Shown here: positions 33,752-41,914 of the stretch, one piece after another | Numbering within the stretch: the first letter of the stretch is position 1 | How the letters are laid out: each line of letters begins with the position of its first letter | From: Planctomycetota bacterium | GTDB lineage: Bacteria; Planctomycetota; Planctomycetia; Gemmatales; Gemmataceae | Assembly (NCBI GenBank): GCA_016177925.1 | Contig: JACOUH010000190.1 | Location: forward strand, 1-42,015 | Length of the DNA stretch: 42,015 nucleotides | Direction of reading: 5' to 3' | Made by a program: the position numbers and the translations under genes | Notes under the pieces: model-generated | Seen by the model: the letters and a program-made list of their open reading frames with translations, nothing else | Databases searched by the model: none | What the model was told of the DNA's origin: nothing

Positions 33752-33856
33752 TGTGGGTGCGTCTGGTCGCGCTGAACCCTGATATGGCCTCTTTGCTTCG
33801 CCCTTCGCTCGGGTTGACGTTTGCTTTGGTGGAGCAGGGGGAAGGGTGGGGATACG

Positions 33857-34444
33857 ATGACACCGATTTTGAGACCTTTCTCCCTCGACCGGGTGGTACA
33901 GGCTGTGGAATTAGTCCGTCAGCGATTGTTGCGAGCGACCGCCGCCCTTGAGGCGGCCGGCATTCCCTATGCCGTCGCGGGTGGGAACGCCGTCGCCCTG
34001 TGGGTTTCTCGGATCGACGTCTCGGCAGTCCGCAACACGAGCGACGTCGATCTGCTCGTGCGGCGGGCAGACCTCGACGCGATCCGGACGGCACTGGCTG
34101 CCGCCGGCTTCGAGTATCGCCATGTCGCCGGCATCGATCTGTTCCTGGACGGCCCCAGCGGCAAGGCCCGAGACGGGGTCCACCTGATCTTTGAAGGCGA
34201 GACGGTCCGGCCAGGGGAACCACTGCCGAACCCTGCAGTCACGGAGTCCGAGGCAGGCGGGGAGTACCGGGTGCTGGCCTTGCGGGCGCTGGTCCAGATC
34301 AAGTTGACGGCCTACCGGGACAAGGATCGAACCCACCTGCGGGACCTGTTGGAGGTCGGGCTGATCGATGACAGTTGGTTGCAGCACTACCCGGTGGTAC
34401 TGGCGGATCGGCTGCGTGTCCTGATCGAGACACCGGGAGGTTAG
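33857..34444 (+). CDS. Nucleotidyltransferase-fold protein (AbiEii/MNT-like)
   Basis: The protein has 195 residues. GIPYAVAGGNAVALW (about residues 35-49) followed by SDVDLLVRRADL (about 62-73) is the motif pair of a minimal nucleotidyltransferase fold, with Asp-x-Asp binding metal. The middle (FEYRHVAGIDLFLDG) and end (KLTAYRDKDRTHLRDLLEVG) match the domain found in several toxin-type and RNA-modifying nucleotidyltransferases. GGTGGGGA precedes the ATG at 33857. No antitoxin partner is clearly adjacent, so a toxin role is only a possibility. Confidence 0.7.
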   Translation: MTPILRPFSLDRVVQAVELVRQRLLRATAALEAAGIPYAVAGGNAVALWVSRIDVSAVRNTSDVDLLVRRADLDAIRTALAAAGFEYRHVAGIDLFLDGPSGKARDGVHLIFEGETVRPGEPLPNPAVTESEAGGEYRVLALRALVQIKLTAYRDKDRTHLRDLLEVGLIDDSWLQHYPVVLADRLRVLIETPGG

Positions 34445-34514
34445 CTCAAGAGCCGGCTGCCAAGCCGGGTCGTTCGGTGGGTCCGTCGCATCCGATTCAG
34501 CCGGAGGATTGACC

Positions 34515-35678
34515 ATGCTTTACATCTCGCTGGTCTTTTCGGCTATCCTCCTCGTGGGCGCCAACGTCTCCGCGCTGAGGATTGCCAAATCTGCCAGTCG
34601 CCCCGGGCTCCCAGTGGCGGTCTTCTCCGCCTGCGGCCTGGGTCTGATCGGCTTGCCGGTCCTCTCGCAAGTCTTTCTCCCCACGGTAGCAGCCGTGCAG
34701 TTTCTCCTCCTGTCCGCCGCCTTGTTTCTCTGGTGGGCGGGCCAGCGCGGGCTCGCGTTCTTTCTGATGCTCTCCCTTGCGGCGACGGCGGCCCCCTACG
34801 GCGTCGCGGTGTGTTTCGTTCTGCAAGAGCAGTCGGAGTACGCCCGCCTGCGCGAGCGGTTCCCCTACGAGTCGATGGAGGACCGGCTCCCCAAGCCCTC
34901 GTCGCGGGTCGAGCTGGGTCCGCTCCCGAACCGTACCAGCAAGCGTCTGACTGATCTGGAGTACGAGATGGGATTCAGTTCGGGGTTTTCGAGTCGGGCT
35001 GAGGAGCTGCGAATCCTCCACGAGGAGCGGGTTCGGCTCTTCGTGAACAGCTCCGGCTTCGGCGCCGCGCGAATGTTACGCCCTTCCGAAAGCGGGCTCA
35101 CGTTAAAGCTCCGGGAGCCCGTCCCTCAGCCGAGCCCGCTCGCGTACGCGCCCGTGTCGGGCGGCGAGACGGCCCCGGAGCCCAAGGTCTGGGTGGGCGA
35201 AGGTCTCTATAGCCTGCACCAATTTGCCATCTTGGATTTCGCCGACCCGGACGGGTTTGGCTTCTTCAAGGACCGCCGCCACGTCGCCGGCTTCCAGCCC
35301 CACCAGTTCAGCCAGGCGCCTGAGCCGGCAGAGCGGTGGGAGGTTCGGCGGCTGGAGTTGGTGGGCCTGCTCTTGCACGAAAAGCCCGTCGCCTACGTTA
35401 CCGAACACCTGCCGCGTATGGATGAACTGGGCGAGGCGCCAACCCGCTCCCTGGACCCGTTCGAGGCGTCCGCGCTGGAGAGGCTGCGTCACGGCGAGGA
35501 TTTGCTCTTTACAGAGGCGCCCGGTAGTATGCGGATGCTTGGCTCGATCCGCAGTGTGAAACAATGTATGGGCTGCCACGGCGGCGAGCGCGGCGACCTC
35601 CTCGGGGCCTTCTCTTATACCCTGCACCGCACCACCGCCGAACTCGGCGTTGCACCCGACCGCAGCGGCAAACGTTGA
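34515..35678 (+). CDS. Multi-pass membrane protein with a C-terminal heme-binding CxxCH
   Basis: The 388-residue protein starts with at least three hydrophobic segments (YISLVFSAILLVGANVSAL, LPVAVFSACGLGLIGLPVLS, FFLMLSLAATAAPYGVAVCF), then a periplasmic part. CMGCHGG (about residue 352) is a covalent c-type heme attachment site. The start ATG 34515 has GGAGG seven bases upstream. The middle has no motif I recognise (EARLRERFP region). It may be a membrane-anchored monoheme protein involved in electron transfer or sensing; that is inference. It stands alone between repeats and unrelated genes. Confidence 0.65.
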   Translation: MLYISLVFSAILLVGANVSALRIAKSASRPGLPVAVFSACGLGLIGLPVLSQVFLPTVAAVQFLLLSAALFLWWAGQRGLAFFLMLSLAATAAPYGVAVCFVLQEQSEYARLRERFPYESMEDRLPKPSSRVELGPLPNRTSKRLTDLEYEMGFSSGFSSRAEELRILHEERVRLFVNSSGFGAARMLRPSESGLTLKLREPVPQPSPLAYAPVSGGETAPEPKVWVGEGLYSLHQFAILDFADPDGFGFFKDRRHVAGFQPHQFSQAPEPAERWEVRRLELVGLLLHEKPVAYVTEHLPRMDELGEAPTRSLDPFEASALERLRHGEDLLFTEAPGSMRMLGSIRSVKQCMGCHGGERGDLLGAFSYTLHRTTAELGVAPDRSGKR

Positions 35679-35699
35679 TCGTCAGTGGGAGGAAAAGGG

Positions 35700-35752
35700 A
35701 AAAGGGGACATTCATCATTTTGAAGAGACCTAAAAGTTGAATGTCCCCTTTT
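35700..35752. repeat. Inverted repeat with AAAAGGGGACATTC arms
   Basis: AAAAGGGGACATTC (35700-35713) and GAATGTCCCCTTTT (35739-35752) are perfect 14-base complements around a 25-base loop. It follows the CxxCH gene closely and ends in a T-run, so it can also act as a terminator. Confidence 0.7.
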
Positions 35753-35833
35753 TGGAGCCCGCCGTCTCCGGCCAACAGGCCGACGGCACTTGGTAGCATG
35801 ACTACCTGCTATCGTGTCCGTCGGGCTGGGGGC

Positions 35834-35941
35834 TCACGCGAGCTTCCAGCCCTTGCGGGAGTCGCGGCCGAGGTACTGCTCTGCTTCGGGAGCGTTGCGA
35901 ATCCGCATCGCACGGGCGTCCCACTCGCTTCCCCCGTCTGG
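35834..35941 (-). pseudogene. Remnant of a Gfo/Idh/MocA oxidoreductase (C-terminal tail)
   Basis: The minus strand reads WDARAMRIRNAPEAEQYL and then RKGWKLA and stop, the usual C-terminus of planctomycete Gfo/Idh/MocA oxidoreductases (W-D-x(n)-N-x-PEA-x-x-YL-x(4)-RKGW). Only about 32 codons remain. They lie just after the stop of the next gene, in the same frame, so an earlier gene was cut off here. Confidence 0.5.
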
Positions 35942-36427
35942 TCAATGGGGAGGATTGCCCGTCGCGAGGAGGCGGTCCAGCTCCAACGAATCCAACCCAG
36001 AAACCCTTGCAACGAGTTCGCGCCCCGCTCTGCCGGTTGCTTTGTCCACCAATTGGCCATCGGACCAAAGACCCACGATGGGAGTTTGGAACACTCTGCC
36101 GATGTCGGGCACGTATCGGTCGAACGCTTCCGGCGAGGAACAGTCCGCGACATTGAACACTTCGACCGTGAGGTCGACGGGGGGCCTTGGAAGCGCTTGA
36201 GAAACAGCGTCGAGCAGTTTCATGTCGTAAGCGGACCAAGTGGCTACGCCGATCAACAGTCGCTTCCCCTTCGCAGGGATCGGGTTACCCGGAGACCAGA
36301 GTCGGAACGGGCTCGTGGAGACGACGGAGGAGAACCGGGCATCGAGATTCTTCTGGCTGAGGCCAAGGGAGTCCTCCCGCTGTCCCGAGGAGGTGAGCGC
36401 CTGAGAAAAGTCATAGAAAGTAGTCAT
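35942..36427 (-). CDS. Thioredoxin-like protein; possible immunity partner of the toxin tip
   Basis: The protein has 161 residues. Residues about 55-150 (LLIGVATWSAYDMKLLDAVS, then VEVFNVADC, TPIVGLWSDGQLVDKATGR) follow a thioredoxin-like order with a cis-Pro-type TP motif, but the catalytic CxxC is absent (WSAYD instead). So it is a non-redox thioredoxin fold. Its ATG (36427) overlaps the stop of the upstream gene by four bases (ATGA), which is the classic layout of toxin-immunity pairs. Immunity function is inferred only from position. Confidence 0.5.
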   Translation of the reverse strand: MTTFYDFSQALTSSGQREDSLGLSQKNLDARFSSVVSTSPFRLWSPGNPIPAKGKRLLIGVATWSAYDMKLLDAVSQALPRPPVDLTVEVFNVADCSSPEAFDRYVPDIGRVFQTPIVGLWSDGQLVDKATGRAGRELVARVSGLDSLELDRLLATGNPPH

Positions 36428-36765
36428 GGCTTGGTGTAGTGGGGGTGACCGTTCAGGATCCAAATGCCGCCCGACCTCAGGATACGTCGAATTTCGCTCG
36501 ATTGTACGCCCGGTCCAAGCCAGGTGGTCGTATCAACCGGAACCGAGTTGGTGAGCACTTCGTCGGCGCAGCCATCCGGCAGCGGGACCGTCAGGTTATC
36601 GCAGATCAGGAACTCGTGCCCTGCGGCGGCGAGTTGATCAAGCGTTTGCCCCGTGCGACTGGAGGCCCAACCTGGCTGCAGCGCCCAGGGACCCTGTTGG
36701 TTCAGCGTTCCCGCTGCCTCTCCCTCACCACCGAGGTTCACACGATAGGGCTGTGCTGGTTGCAT
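36424..36765 (-). CDS. Orphan RHS-type polymorphic toxin C-terminal tip
   Basis: The frame encodes 113 residues. It begins YRVNLGGEGEAAGTLNQQ, resembling the junction motif of RHS/polymorphic toxins (NLGGEGE...NQQ) that marks the start of the variable toxin tip. Then GHEFLICDNLTVPLPDG...VLTNSVPVD and GPGVQSSEIRRILRSGGIWI follow, like a short methyltransferase-type toxin fold. No RHS core is found upstream. It may be a silent cassette or a remnant of a bigger gene. The overlapping thioredoxin-like gene is the likely immunity partner. The start at 36765 is the frame start only; a longer parent gene was probably truncated. Confidence 0.5.
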   Translation of the reverse strand: MQPAQPYRVNLGGEGEAAGTLNQQGPWALQPGWASSRTGQTLDQLAAAGHEFLICDNLTVPLPDGCADEVLTNSVPVDTTTWLGPGVQSSEIRRILRSGGIWILNGHPHYTKP

Positions 36766-37338
36766 GTTGCTTCGACAGCCACTCCAGCACTAGCTTTAGA
36801 AGAACGGGGCCAACTTCCCTCCTGTCCGTTCGCTGGTGGAGACGGAATCGAGCCCGCTCAAGGGAGAAGCCCAGCAGCATGCCGGAAGCCTCTACGTCCT
36901 GCCCTTCGTGCAGTGTGATCGCTATTCCCCTCGGTGTCAAGTCCGTCTCGCTTGTGATGCCCTGCGGTCCTCGATCATCCGCCGTACCAGCCACTGTGCC
37001 TTGTCGCGGGCCGACTCGATGCGGCCGGTGAGCTTCTCCAGGTCAAGTTCGGAGAACACGGTCGGTAGCAGGTAAGAACACGAACCGGGGCGCCCCGTCA
37101 AATCCGCCCCCGCGCCGGCGTCCGGGAATGCGGGCGGGCGGCGAAGACCTCGTGCCGGGAAAAAACGGTCCGATGTCCGAGTATTTCAAGCACTTCGCCG
37201 CTTTGTGGGAAAAAGATTGTTCGACGTGTCGATCTCGCGGACCTTCGTTCGTCGTCACAATAGGAGCCAGGGCTCGCCATCCGGTCGAGACCATGCGGGA
37301 GCCCAACTCCGAACCTGAAACCCGAAGGAGACACGACC
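36766..37338. other. Region with gene fragments, no clear complete gene
   Basis: Fragments with coding character on the minus strand include a stretch reading ELDLEKLTGRIESARDKAQW (about 36937-37075) and an 89-residue frame ending at 36725 that overlaps the toxin tip. Neither could be assigned. They are consistent with a decayed accessory region. CCGAAGGAG just before the YCII gene is its ribosome site. Confidence 0.35.
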
Positions 37339-37593
37339 ATGCGATTCATGATGCTCATGTACCCGGACGAGAGGGCAGAGGCAGACGTTCTTCCGGACGC
37401 GCAGATCGTCGCTGCAATGATGAAGTACAACGAAGAGCTGGCGAAGGCCGGCGTGCTGCTCGCGCTCGACGGGCTCCACCCGACCTCGAAGGGCGCGCGC
37501 ATCTCGTTCTCCGGAGGGAAGCCCAAAGTGACCGACGGGCCTTTCACCGAGGCGAAGGAGGTGATCGGTGGCTACTGGTTGATTCAAGCGTAG
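37339..37593 (+). CDS. Truncated YCII-domain protein
   Basis: This 84-residue fragment reads MRFMMLMYPDERAEADVLPD and then LDGLHPTSKGARISFSGGKP and VTDGPFTEAKEVIGGYWLIQA. It matches the YCII-related (DGPFTE/GGYW) family, which is typically about 110-130 residues; here it stops right after GGYWLIQ. AAGGAG precedes the ATG. Such genes are commonly followed by an ECF sigma factor, as here. The missing C-terminus suggests decay. Confidence 0.6.
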   Translation: MRFMMLMYPDERAEADVLPDAQIVAAMMKYNEELAKAGVLLALDGLHPTSKGARISFSGGKPKVTDGPFTEAKEVIGGYWLIQA

Positions 37594-37665
37594 GGGATCG
37601 TGACGCCGTCGTCGCGGCGCGCCTCGGCTTGCACCGGCGAATTGCAGATGGTTTGATCGGTAGTC

Positions 37666-38310
37666 ATGACGGCTTCCGATACCCATCGCGCGATCGAAGC
37701 GGTCTGGAGGATCGAGTCGCCAAGGCTCATCGCCGGTCTGGTGCGGATCGTGCGCGATGTCGGCCTTGCCGAGGACCTCGCCCAGGATGCTCTCGTCGCC
37801 GCGCTGGAGCAGTGGCCGGAGTCGGGCGTCCCGCACAACCCGGGCGCCTGGCTCATGGCCACCGCAAAACATCGCGCGATCGATCTGTTGCGCCGGAACA
37901 AGCGGCTCGAGCGCAAGCACGAGGAACTCGCTCAACAGCTCGAGACCGAGCGAGAGGCGGCCGTGCCGGATCTCGACGCGGCCCTTGAAGACATCGGCGA
38001 TGACCTCTTGCGCCTCGTGTTCATGGCCTGTCATCCGGTTCTCTCCACCGAGGCGCGCGTTGCGCTCACGCTCCGCTTGCTCGGTGGTCTGACGACCGAG
38101 GAGATCGCGCGAGCGTTCCTCGTCTCGGAGCCGACGGTCGCCCAGCGCATCGTCCGGGCCAAGCGAGCCCCCGCCGAAAAGCGCGTCCCCTTCGAGGTTC
38201 ACCGCAGGCGGCGGGCCAGCGGGAAGGTGTCCCACAGGCGCACCGTGTTGTCGCCCGAGCCGGACACCAACGTCCGTCCATCGGGGCTGAAGGCCAACGA
38301 AAAGACGTAG
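37666..38310 (+). pseudogene. Truncated ECF sigma factor (ECF42-like)
   Basis: Up to about residue 177 the frame is a standard sigma factor: region 2 (HRAIEAVWRIESPRLIAGLV, VRDVGLAEDLAQDALVAALE, then NPGAWLMATAKHRAIDLLRR), region 4 (LTLRLLGGLTTEEIARAFLV, SEPTVAQRIVRAKR). It breaks off after EKRVPFEV, where the C-terminal domain of this subgroup (about 200 more residues) should continue. The rest of the frame (to 38310) is antisense to the kinase gene. The join is near 38190-38201, and the kinase gene's stop codon lies in it. It is probably not functional. Confidence 0.7.
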
Positions 38311-41300
38311 TTGGTGTGCCCGCTCAGCCCGACCAGCTGCTCGCCCGTCTCGGTATCCCAGACGCGGATCACACGGTCGCGACCTGCGGTCACCAGTCGC
38401 GCGCCGTCCGGGTGGAACGCCGCTGCAAAGACCTCCTCGGTGTGTCCCGAGAGGGTCATCAACTCGTCGCCCGGCCGGCTGTCGCGGCTGCCCCGGACGT
38501 CCCAGACGCGTACGATGTGGTCGACGCCGGCGGAGACGAGGCGGCGTCCCTCCCTGTCAAAGGCGAGGGCGTGGAGGACGGTCTTGGGACCGCGGAGCAC
38601 CGCCTGCTCGCGACCCGTGCGTGCGTCGAGCAGGTGGATGGCTGAGTCCGCCTCTTCCCAGCCTCCAGCGCCATCAGGGCCCGCGACGGCCAGACAGTTC
38701 CCGTCCGGGCTGAACGTCACCAGGCGCAGGCTGACCCCCGGCACGCGGAACGGCTCCGTCTCTCGTCCTGTTGCCAGTTCCCAGCGTCGAAGGCGCTCTC
38801 CTTCTCCCGCCACCAGCCAGGCCCCGTCCGGGCTGATGGCCACCTGGTAAACCCAGCCGGCCAGGTGGATTTTCCCGGCCGGCAGGATGTGCCGCTGTGC
38901 TCCGCTCGCAACGTCCCAGACGCGCAGCGTGCCGTCGCAGCCGCGCGACACCAGCACCTTGCTGTCGGGGCTGACCGCCAGCGCCGCCACCCAGCCCTTG
39001 TGTCCGGCGAGGACGCGACGCGGCTTCCCCGTCACGGCATCCCACAGCCGCACGACGTTGTCCCAGCCGGCGGAGGCGAACCAGCGGCCGTCCGGACTGA
39101 AGACGACCGGGTAGACGTAGCTGCCGTGTCGCAGCACGCGCGGATCGCTACGGCTCCCGACGTCCCAGACACGGACCCCATCGCCAGCGGACGAGGCGAG
39201 GTTGTTGCCATCGGGACTGAAGGCGAGCTGGGTGATCGGAGTTGTGTGTCCCCGGAAGACGGCGGTCGCCTCGCCGCCCGCCACGGGCCACAGACGCACC
39301 GTGCAATCACGACTGGCGGAGGCGAGCCAGCGGCCATCCGGACTGTAGGTTGCGGCGATCACCTCGTCGAGGTGCCCATGCCGGACGTCGAGAAGCTGTC
39401 CGGTCCGGCCGTCCCACTGGCGGAGGGTACGGTCCTCGGCGACGGTCAGCAGCCGCGCGCCGTCAGGACTGAAGGTCACACAGTTGACGGCCCCCGTGTG
39501 GCCGACAAGGCGAACCGGCCCTCTCTCCATCCCGAGCCGCCACAGAACGGCCTTGCCCGCCTCGCCAACGACGGCGAGTCGCTCCCCCTCCGGACTGATC
39601 GCCAGGCTGCGCGCCCCGGCCGATCCCGGTAACTGAAACAGTTCCTTGCCGGAAGGCAGGGCGAAAATCCGGAGGCGGAAATGGCCCGGCGTCTCCTCGA
39701 ACTGGGCGGCGAGCCGGCTGCCGTCGGGCGTGACCGACACGGTCCGGGTTTCTCCCTGCTTCGGGGAGAAACGGAGGCCGGGGTACCCGCGCGAGCGGGT
39801 CGTCCCGGTTTCATCCTCCAGGCAGAGAGGCTGTCCCCTGTGATCGACGAAGACGAGCGGGCCTTGCCGCGTCCGGGCGAGATGGACGAAGGTCCGGTCG
39901 GGTAGGGATTTCAAACTGCGATGGTTGACGGTTGGCAGGAGAGGCAAGCGGGAGCCCCGGACCGTGACGACCGGCCAGAGTCCCTGAAGCCGGTCCAGCT
40001 CCTGCGAGCCAGCGGAGACGAGGCTGTCGTCGAGGCGGGCGTGCAGGTGATGCCACTCCCAGCCACGCAGGCCTTCCGGGGCGGCGTCGAGCTGGCGGGC
40101 GGCCTCGACAACGTCGTGGTTGGTCAGGGCGGCCACGGCCGCTGCCAGCCGTCCCTGGTAGGCCTCACGGCGGGCCGCGTGTCGCGCCTCCTCCGCCACG
40201 GTCCGCTGTCTCGCCTCACGCAGGGCGAACAGGAGTGACACGGCGGTCCCCAGCAGCAGGGCAGTCAGGACGCCGGCCAGTCCGGCGACGAGGGCCTTGT
40301 TGCGCCGGACGAACTTGCCGCCGCGGTACAAGAGCGACGGCGGGCGGGCGCGGACGGGGTCGCCGGTGAGGAAACGATGCAGGTCCTCAGCCAGTTCGAG
40401 GGCGCTGGCGTAGCGCTGCTTCGGTTCCTTACGCAGGCACTTGTGCGTGATGATCTCCAGGTCGGGCGGCACCTGCGGGCGCAGTCGACCCAGCGACACC
40501 GGCTCGTCCCCCAGCACCTGCTGCATGATGTCGAACGGCGTGGGCGCCTGGAAGGGCGGGCGGCCGGCGAGCAGTTCGTAGAGAATCGCCCCCAGGCTGT
40601 AGACGTCGGCCGCGGGGCCGACCTGCTCCCATCCGCTGGGAAGGGCTTGCTCCGGCGCCATGTACGACGGCGTGCCCAGGACGGCGCCGGTTTCGGTGGT
40701 GAGGCCGGGCGGAGTGGCGGGGCCGTCGGGCAGGCGCTTGGCGAGACCGAAGTCGGCGACTTTCGGCGCTCCATCGGCGGTCAGCAGGATGTTGCTCGGC
40801 TTGAGGTCGCGGTGCAGGATTCCCTGCTGATGGGCATGGTGAACCGCGCGGGCTAGCGTCTCGACCAGTTCGGCGGCGCGGCGGGGCGGTTGGGGGGCGC
40901 CCGCCGTCTGCTGGGCGAGCGTGCCGCCCTCGACGTACTCCAGCGAGAAGAAGGGCACGCCATCGAGTTCGCCAACCTCATGGACCTGGACGATGTTCGG
41001 GTGGACCAGCCGCGCCACCACCTCGGCCTCGGCCTTGAAGCGGGCCAGCAACTTCGGATCGGCGTGGACGCCGGCAAGGACCATCTTCAGGGCGACGATG
41101 CGGTTGAGGCTCCGTTGCCGGGCTCGGTAAACGACGCCCGTGCCGCCCTGGCCGAGCTTGCCCAGCAACTCGTAATCGCCGACCGTGGCCCCGGTGAATC
41201 CGGGCCGGCATGTTGAGGGCAATGCCGCGTTGGGGGCAACCGAGGCGTTGCCCTCTTGCAGCACGGTCGGGCGTTCAGTGATGGAGCCCTCGGAAGACAT

Positions 41301-41339
41301 CCCACGTCCCGCTGATCGCCGCCGGGTGTCAGACCGCAT
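38199..41339 (-). CDS. Ser/Thr protein kinase with C-terminal WD40 repeats
   Basis: About 1046 residues. The kinase domain has the Gly-rich loop GKLGQGGTGVVYRARQ, VALKMV with the catalytic Lys, HRDLKPSNILL (about residue 175), DFGLAKR and APEQ. A transmembrane helix follows (LAGVLTALLLGTAVSLLFAL, about residue 360). The C-terminal half (about 560-1046) consists of WD40 repeats (VNCVTFSPDGARLLTVAEDR, repeated FSPDG motifs and VRLWD endings). Such membrane kinase-WD40 proteins are typical of planctomycetes; the target is unknown. The ATG at 41339 was used; MSSEG at 41300 is possible. The frame further left reads into a palindrome and is not real. Confidence 0.85.
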   Translation of the reverse strand: MRSDTRRRSAGRGMSSEGSITERPTVLQEGNASVAPNAALPSTCRPGFTGATVGDYELLGKLGQGGTGVVYRARQRSLNRIVALKMVLAGVHADPKLLARFKAEAEVVARLVHPNIVQVHEVGELDGVPFFSLEYVEGGTLAQQTAGAPQPPRRAAELVETLARAVHHAHQQGILHRDLKPSNILLTADGAPKVADFGLAKRLPDGPATPPGLTTETGAVLGTPSYMAPEQALPSGWEQVGPAADVYSLGAILYELLAGRPPFQAPTPFDIMQQVLGDEPVSLGRLRPQVPPDLEIITHKCLRKEPKQRYASALELAEDLHRFLTGDPVRARPPSLLYRGGKFVRRNKALVAGLAGVLTALLLGTAVSLLFALREARQRTVAEEARHAARREAYQGRLAAAVAALTNHDVVEAARQLDAAPEGLRGWEWHHLHARLDDSLVSAGSQELDRLQGLWPVVTVRGSRLPLLPTVNHRSLKSLPDRTFVHLARTRQGPLVFVDHRGQPLCLEDETGTTRSRGYPGLRFSPKQGETRTVSVTPDGSRLAAQFEETPGHFRLRIFALPSGKELFQLPGSAGARSLAISPEGERLAVVGEAGKAVLWRLGMERGPVRLVGHTGAVNCVTFSPDGARLLTVAEDRTLRQWDGRTGQLLDVRHGHLDEVIAATYSPDGRWLASASRDCTVRLWPVAGGEATAVFRGHTTPITQLAFSPDGNNLASSAGDGVRVWDVGSRSDPRVLRHGSYVYPVVFSPDGRWFASAGWDNVVRLWDAVTGKPRRVLAGHKGWVAALAVSPDSKVLVSRGCDGTLRVWDVASGAQRHILPAGKIHLAGWVYQVAISPDGAWLVAGEGERLRRWELATGRETEPFRVPGVSLRLVTFSPDGNCLAVAGPDGAGGWEEADSAIHLLDARTGREQAVLRGPKTVLHALAFDREGRRLVSAGVDHIVRVWDVRGSRDSRPGDELMTLSGHTEEVFAAAFHPDGARLVTAGRDRVIRVWDTETGEQLVGLSGHTNYVFSLAFSPDGRTLVSGSGDNTVRLWDTFPLARRLR

Positions 41340-41371
41340 GCATTCTAACTCACCGGCGGGCGAGGGCAAGC

Positions 41372-41434
41372 TGTAGGACGGATTTCCAATCCGTCCGGGC
41401 TTCATGCACGGACGGATTGCAAATCCGTCCTACA
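41372..41434. repeat. Palindromic REP-like element (TGTAGGACGG family), copy 2
   Basis: Outer arms 41372-41385 and 41421-41434 are perfect 14-base complements; inner arms 41387-41396 and 41410-41419 also pair. It is related to the element at 24816-24892 and lies upstream of the kinase gene. Confidence 0.85.
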
Positions 41435-41457
41435 ACCTCGCGCGGGACAGTGGGCTG

Positions 41458-41724
41458 TCACCCTTCCGCCAACTCGTAGGTGCCGCGGCCGGCCTTCTTG
41501 AGCTTGCCCTGGCGGACAAGTTCGTCCCAGACCGCCTGCGGGTAGTCGTTGGGCGGCGTGATCGCGACGATCTCCGAGCGCCGGCCGCTGCTGAGCGGCC
41601 CGCCGCCGAGGCTCGATTCGGCATCGAGGCGCGTCAGCTTCAGCCGCTTCTTGAAGGCCTTCAGGGCCCGTTTCAGTTCGTCCCGTGACGGGGATTGGAG
41701 CGAATCATCCGGCGGGTCGGCCAT
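41458..41724 (-). CDS. Small unknown protein with a Lys-rich N-terminus
   Basis: The protein has 88 residues. The first half is Lys-rich (RALKAFKKRLKLTRLDAESS), the end is YPQAVWDELVRQGKLKKAGRGTYEL. The ATG at 41724 is preceded by AAGGAG and was chosen over an in-frame ATG upstream. I cannot assign a function. The pattern WDELVRQGKLKKAGRGTYEL suggests a winged-helix-like or regulatory domain at most. Confidence 0.6.
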   Translation of the reverse strand: MADPPDDSLQSPSRDELKRALKAFKKRLKLTRLDAESSLGGGPLSSGRRSEIVAITPPNDYPQAVWDELVRQGKLKKAGRGTYELAEG

Positions 41725-41914
41725 GTATAACTCCTTAGCTAGCATCGCCTTGCATCAAGCATCCGGGAGCGGCTTTTTGTCCCCGGCCCGGGAGCGGCGA
41801 TTCCGTGTCGGAAGGCCGCTTGACGTAACTCCTTATTCTTCGCACGGATTGCACGGCTTTCCGTGCGATTCCGTGCTTGGTATCCGTGCGTGGTGCGGGA
41901 ATCCGGGTATGCGG

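Noticed and set aside
41340-41405. Extension of the kinase N-terminus reading RIGNPSY
   Set aside because: This is translation of the palindromic repeat at 41372-41434, not protein-coding sequence.
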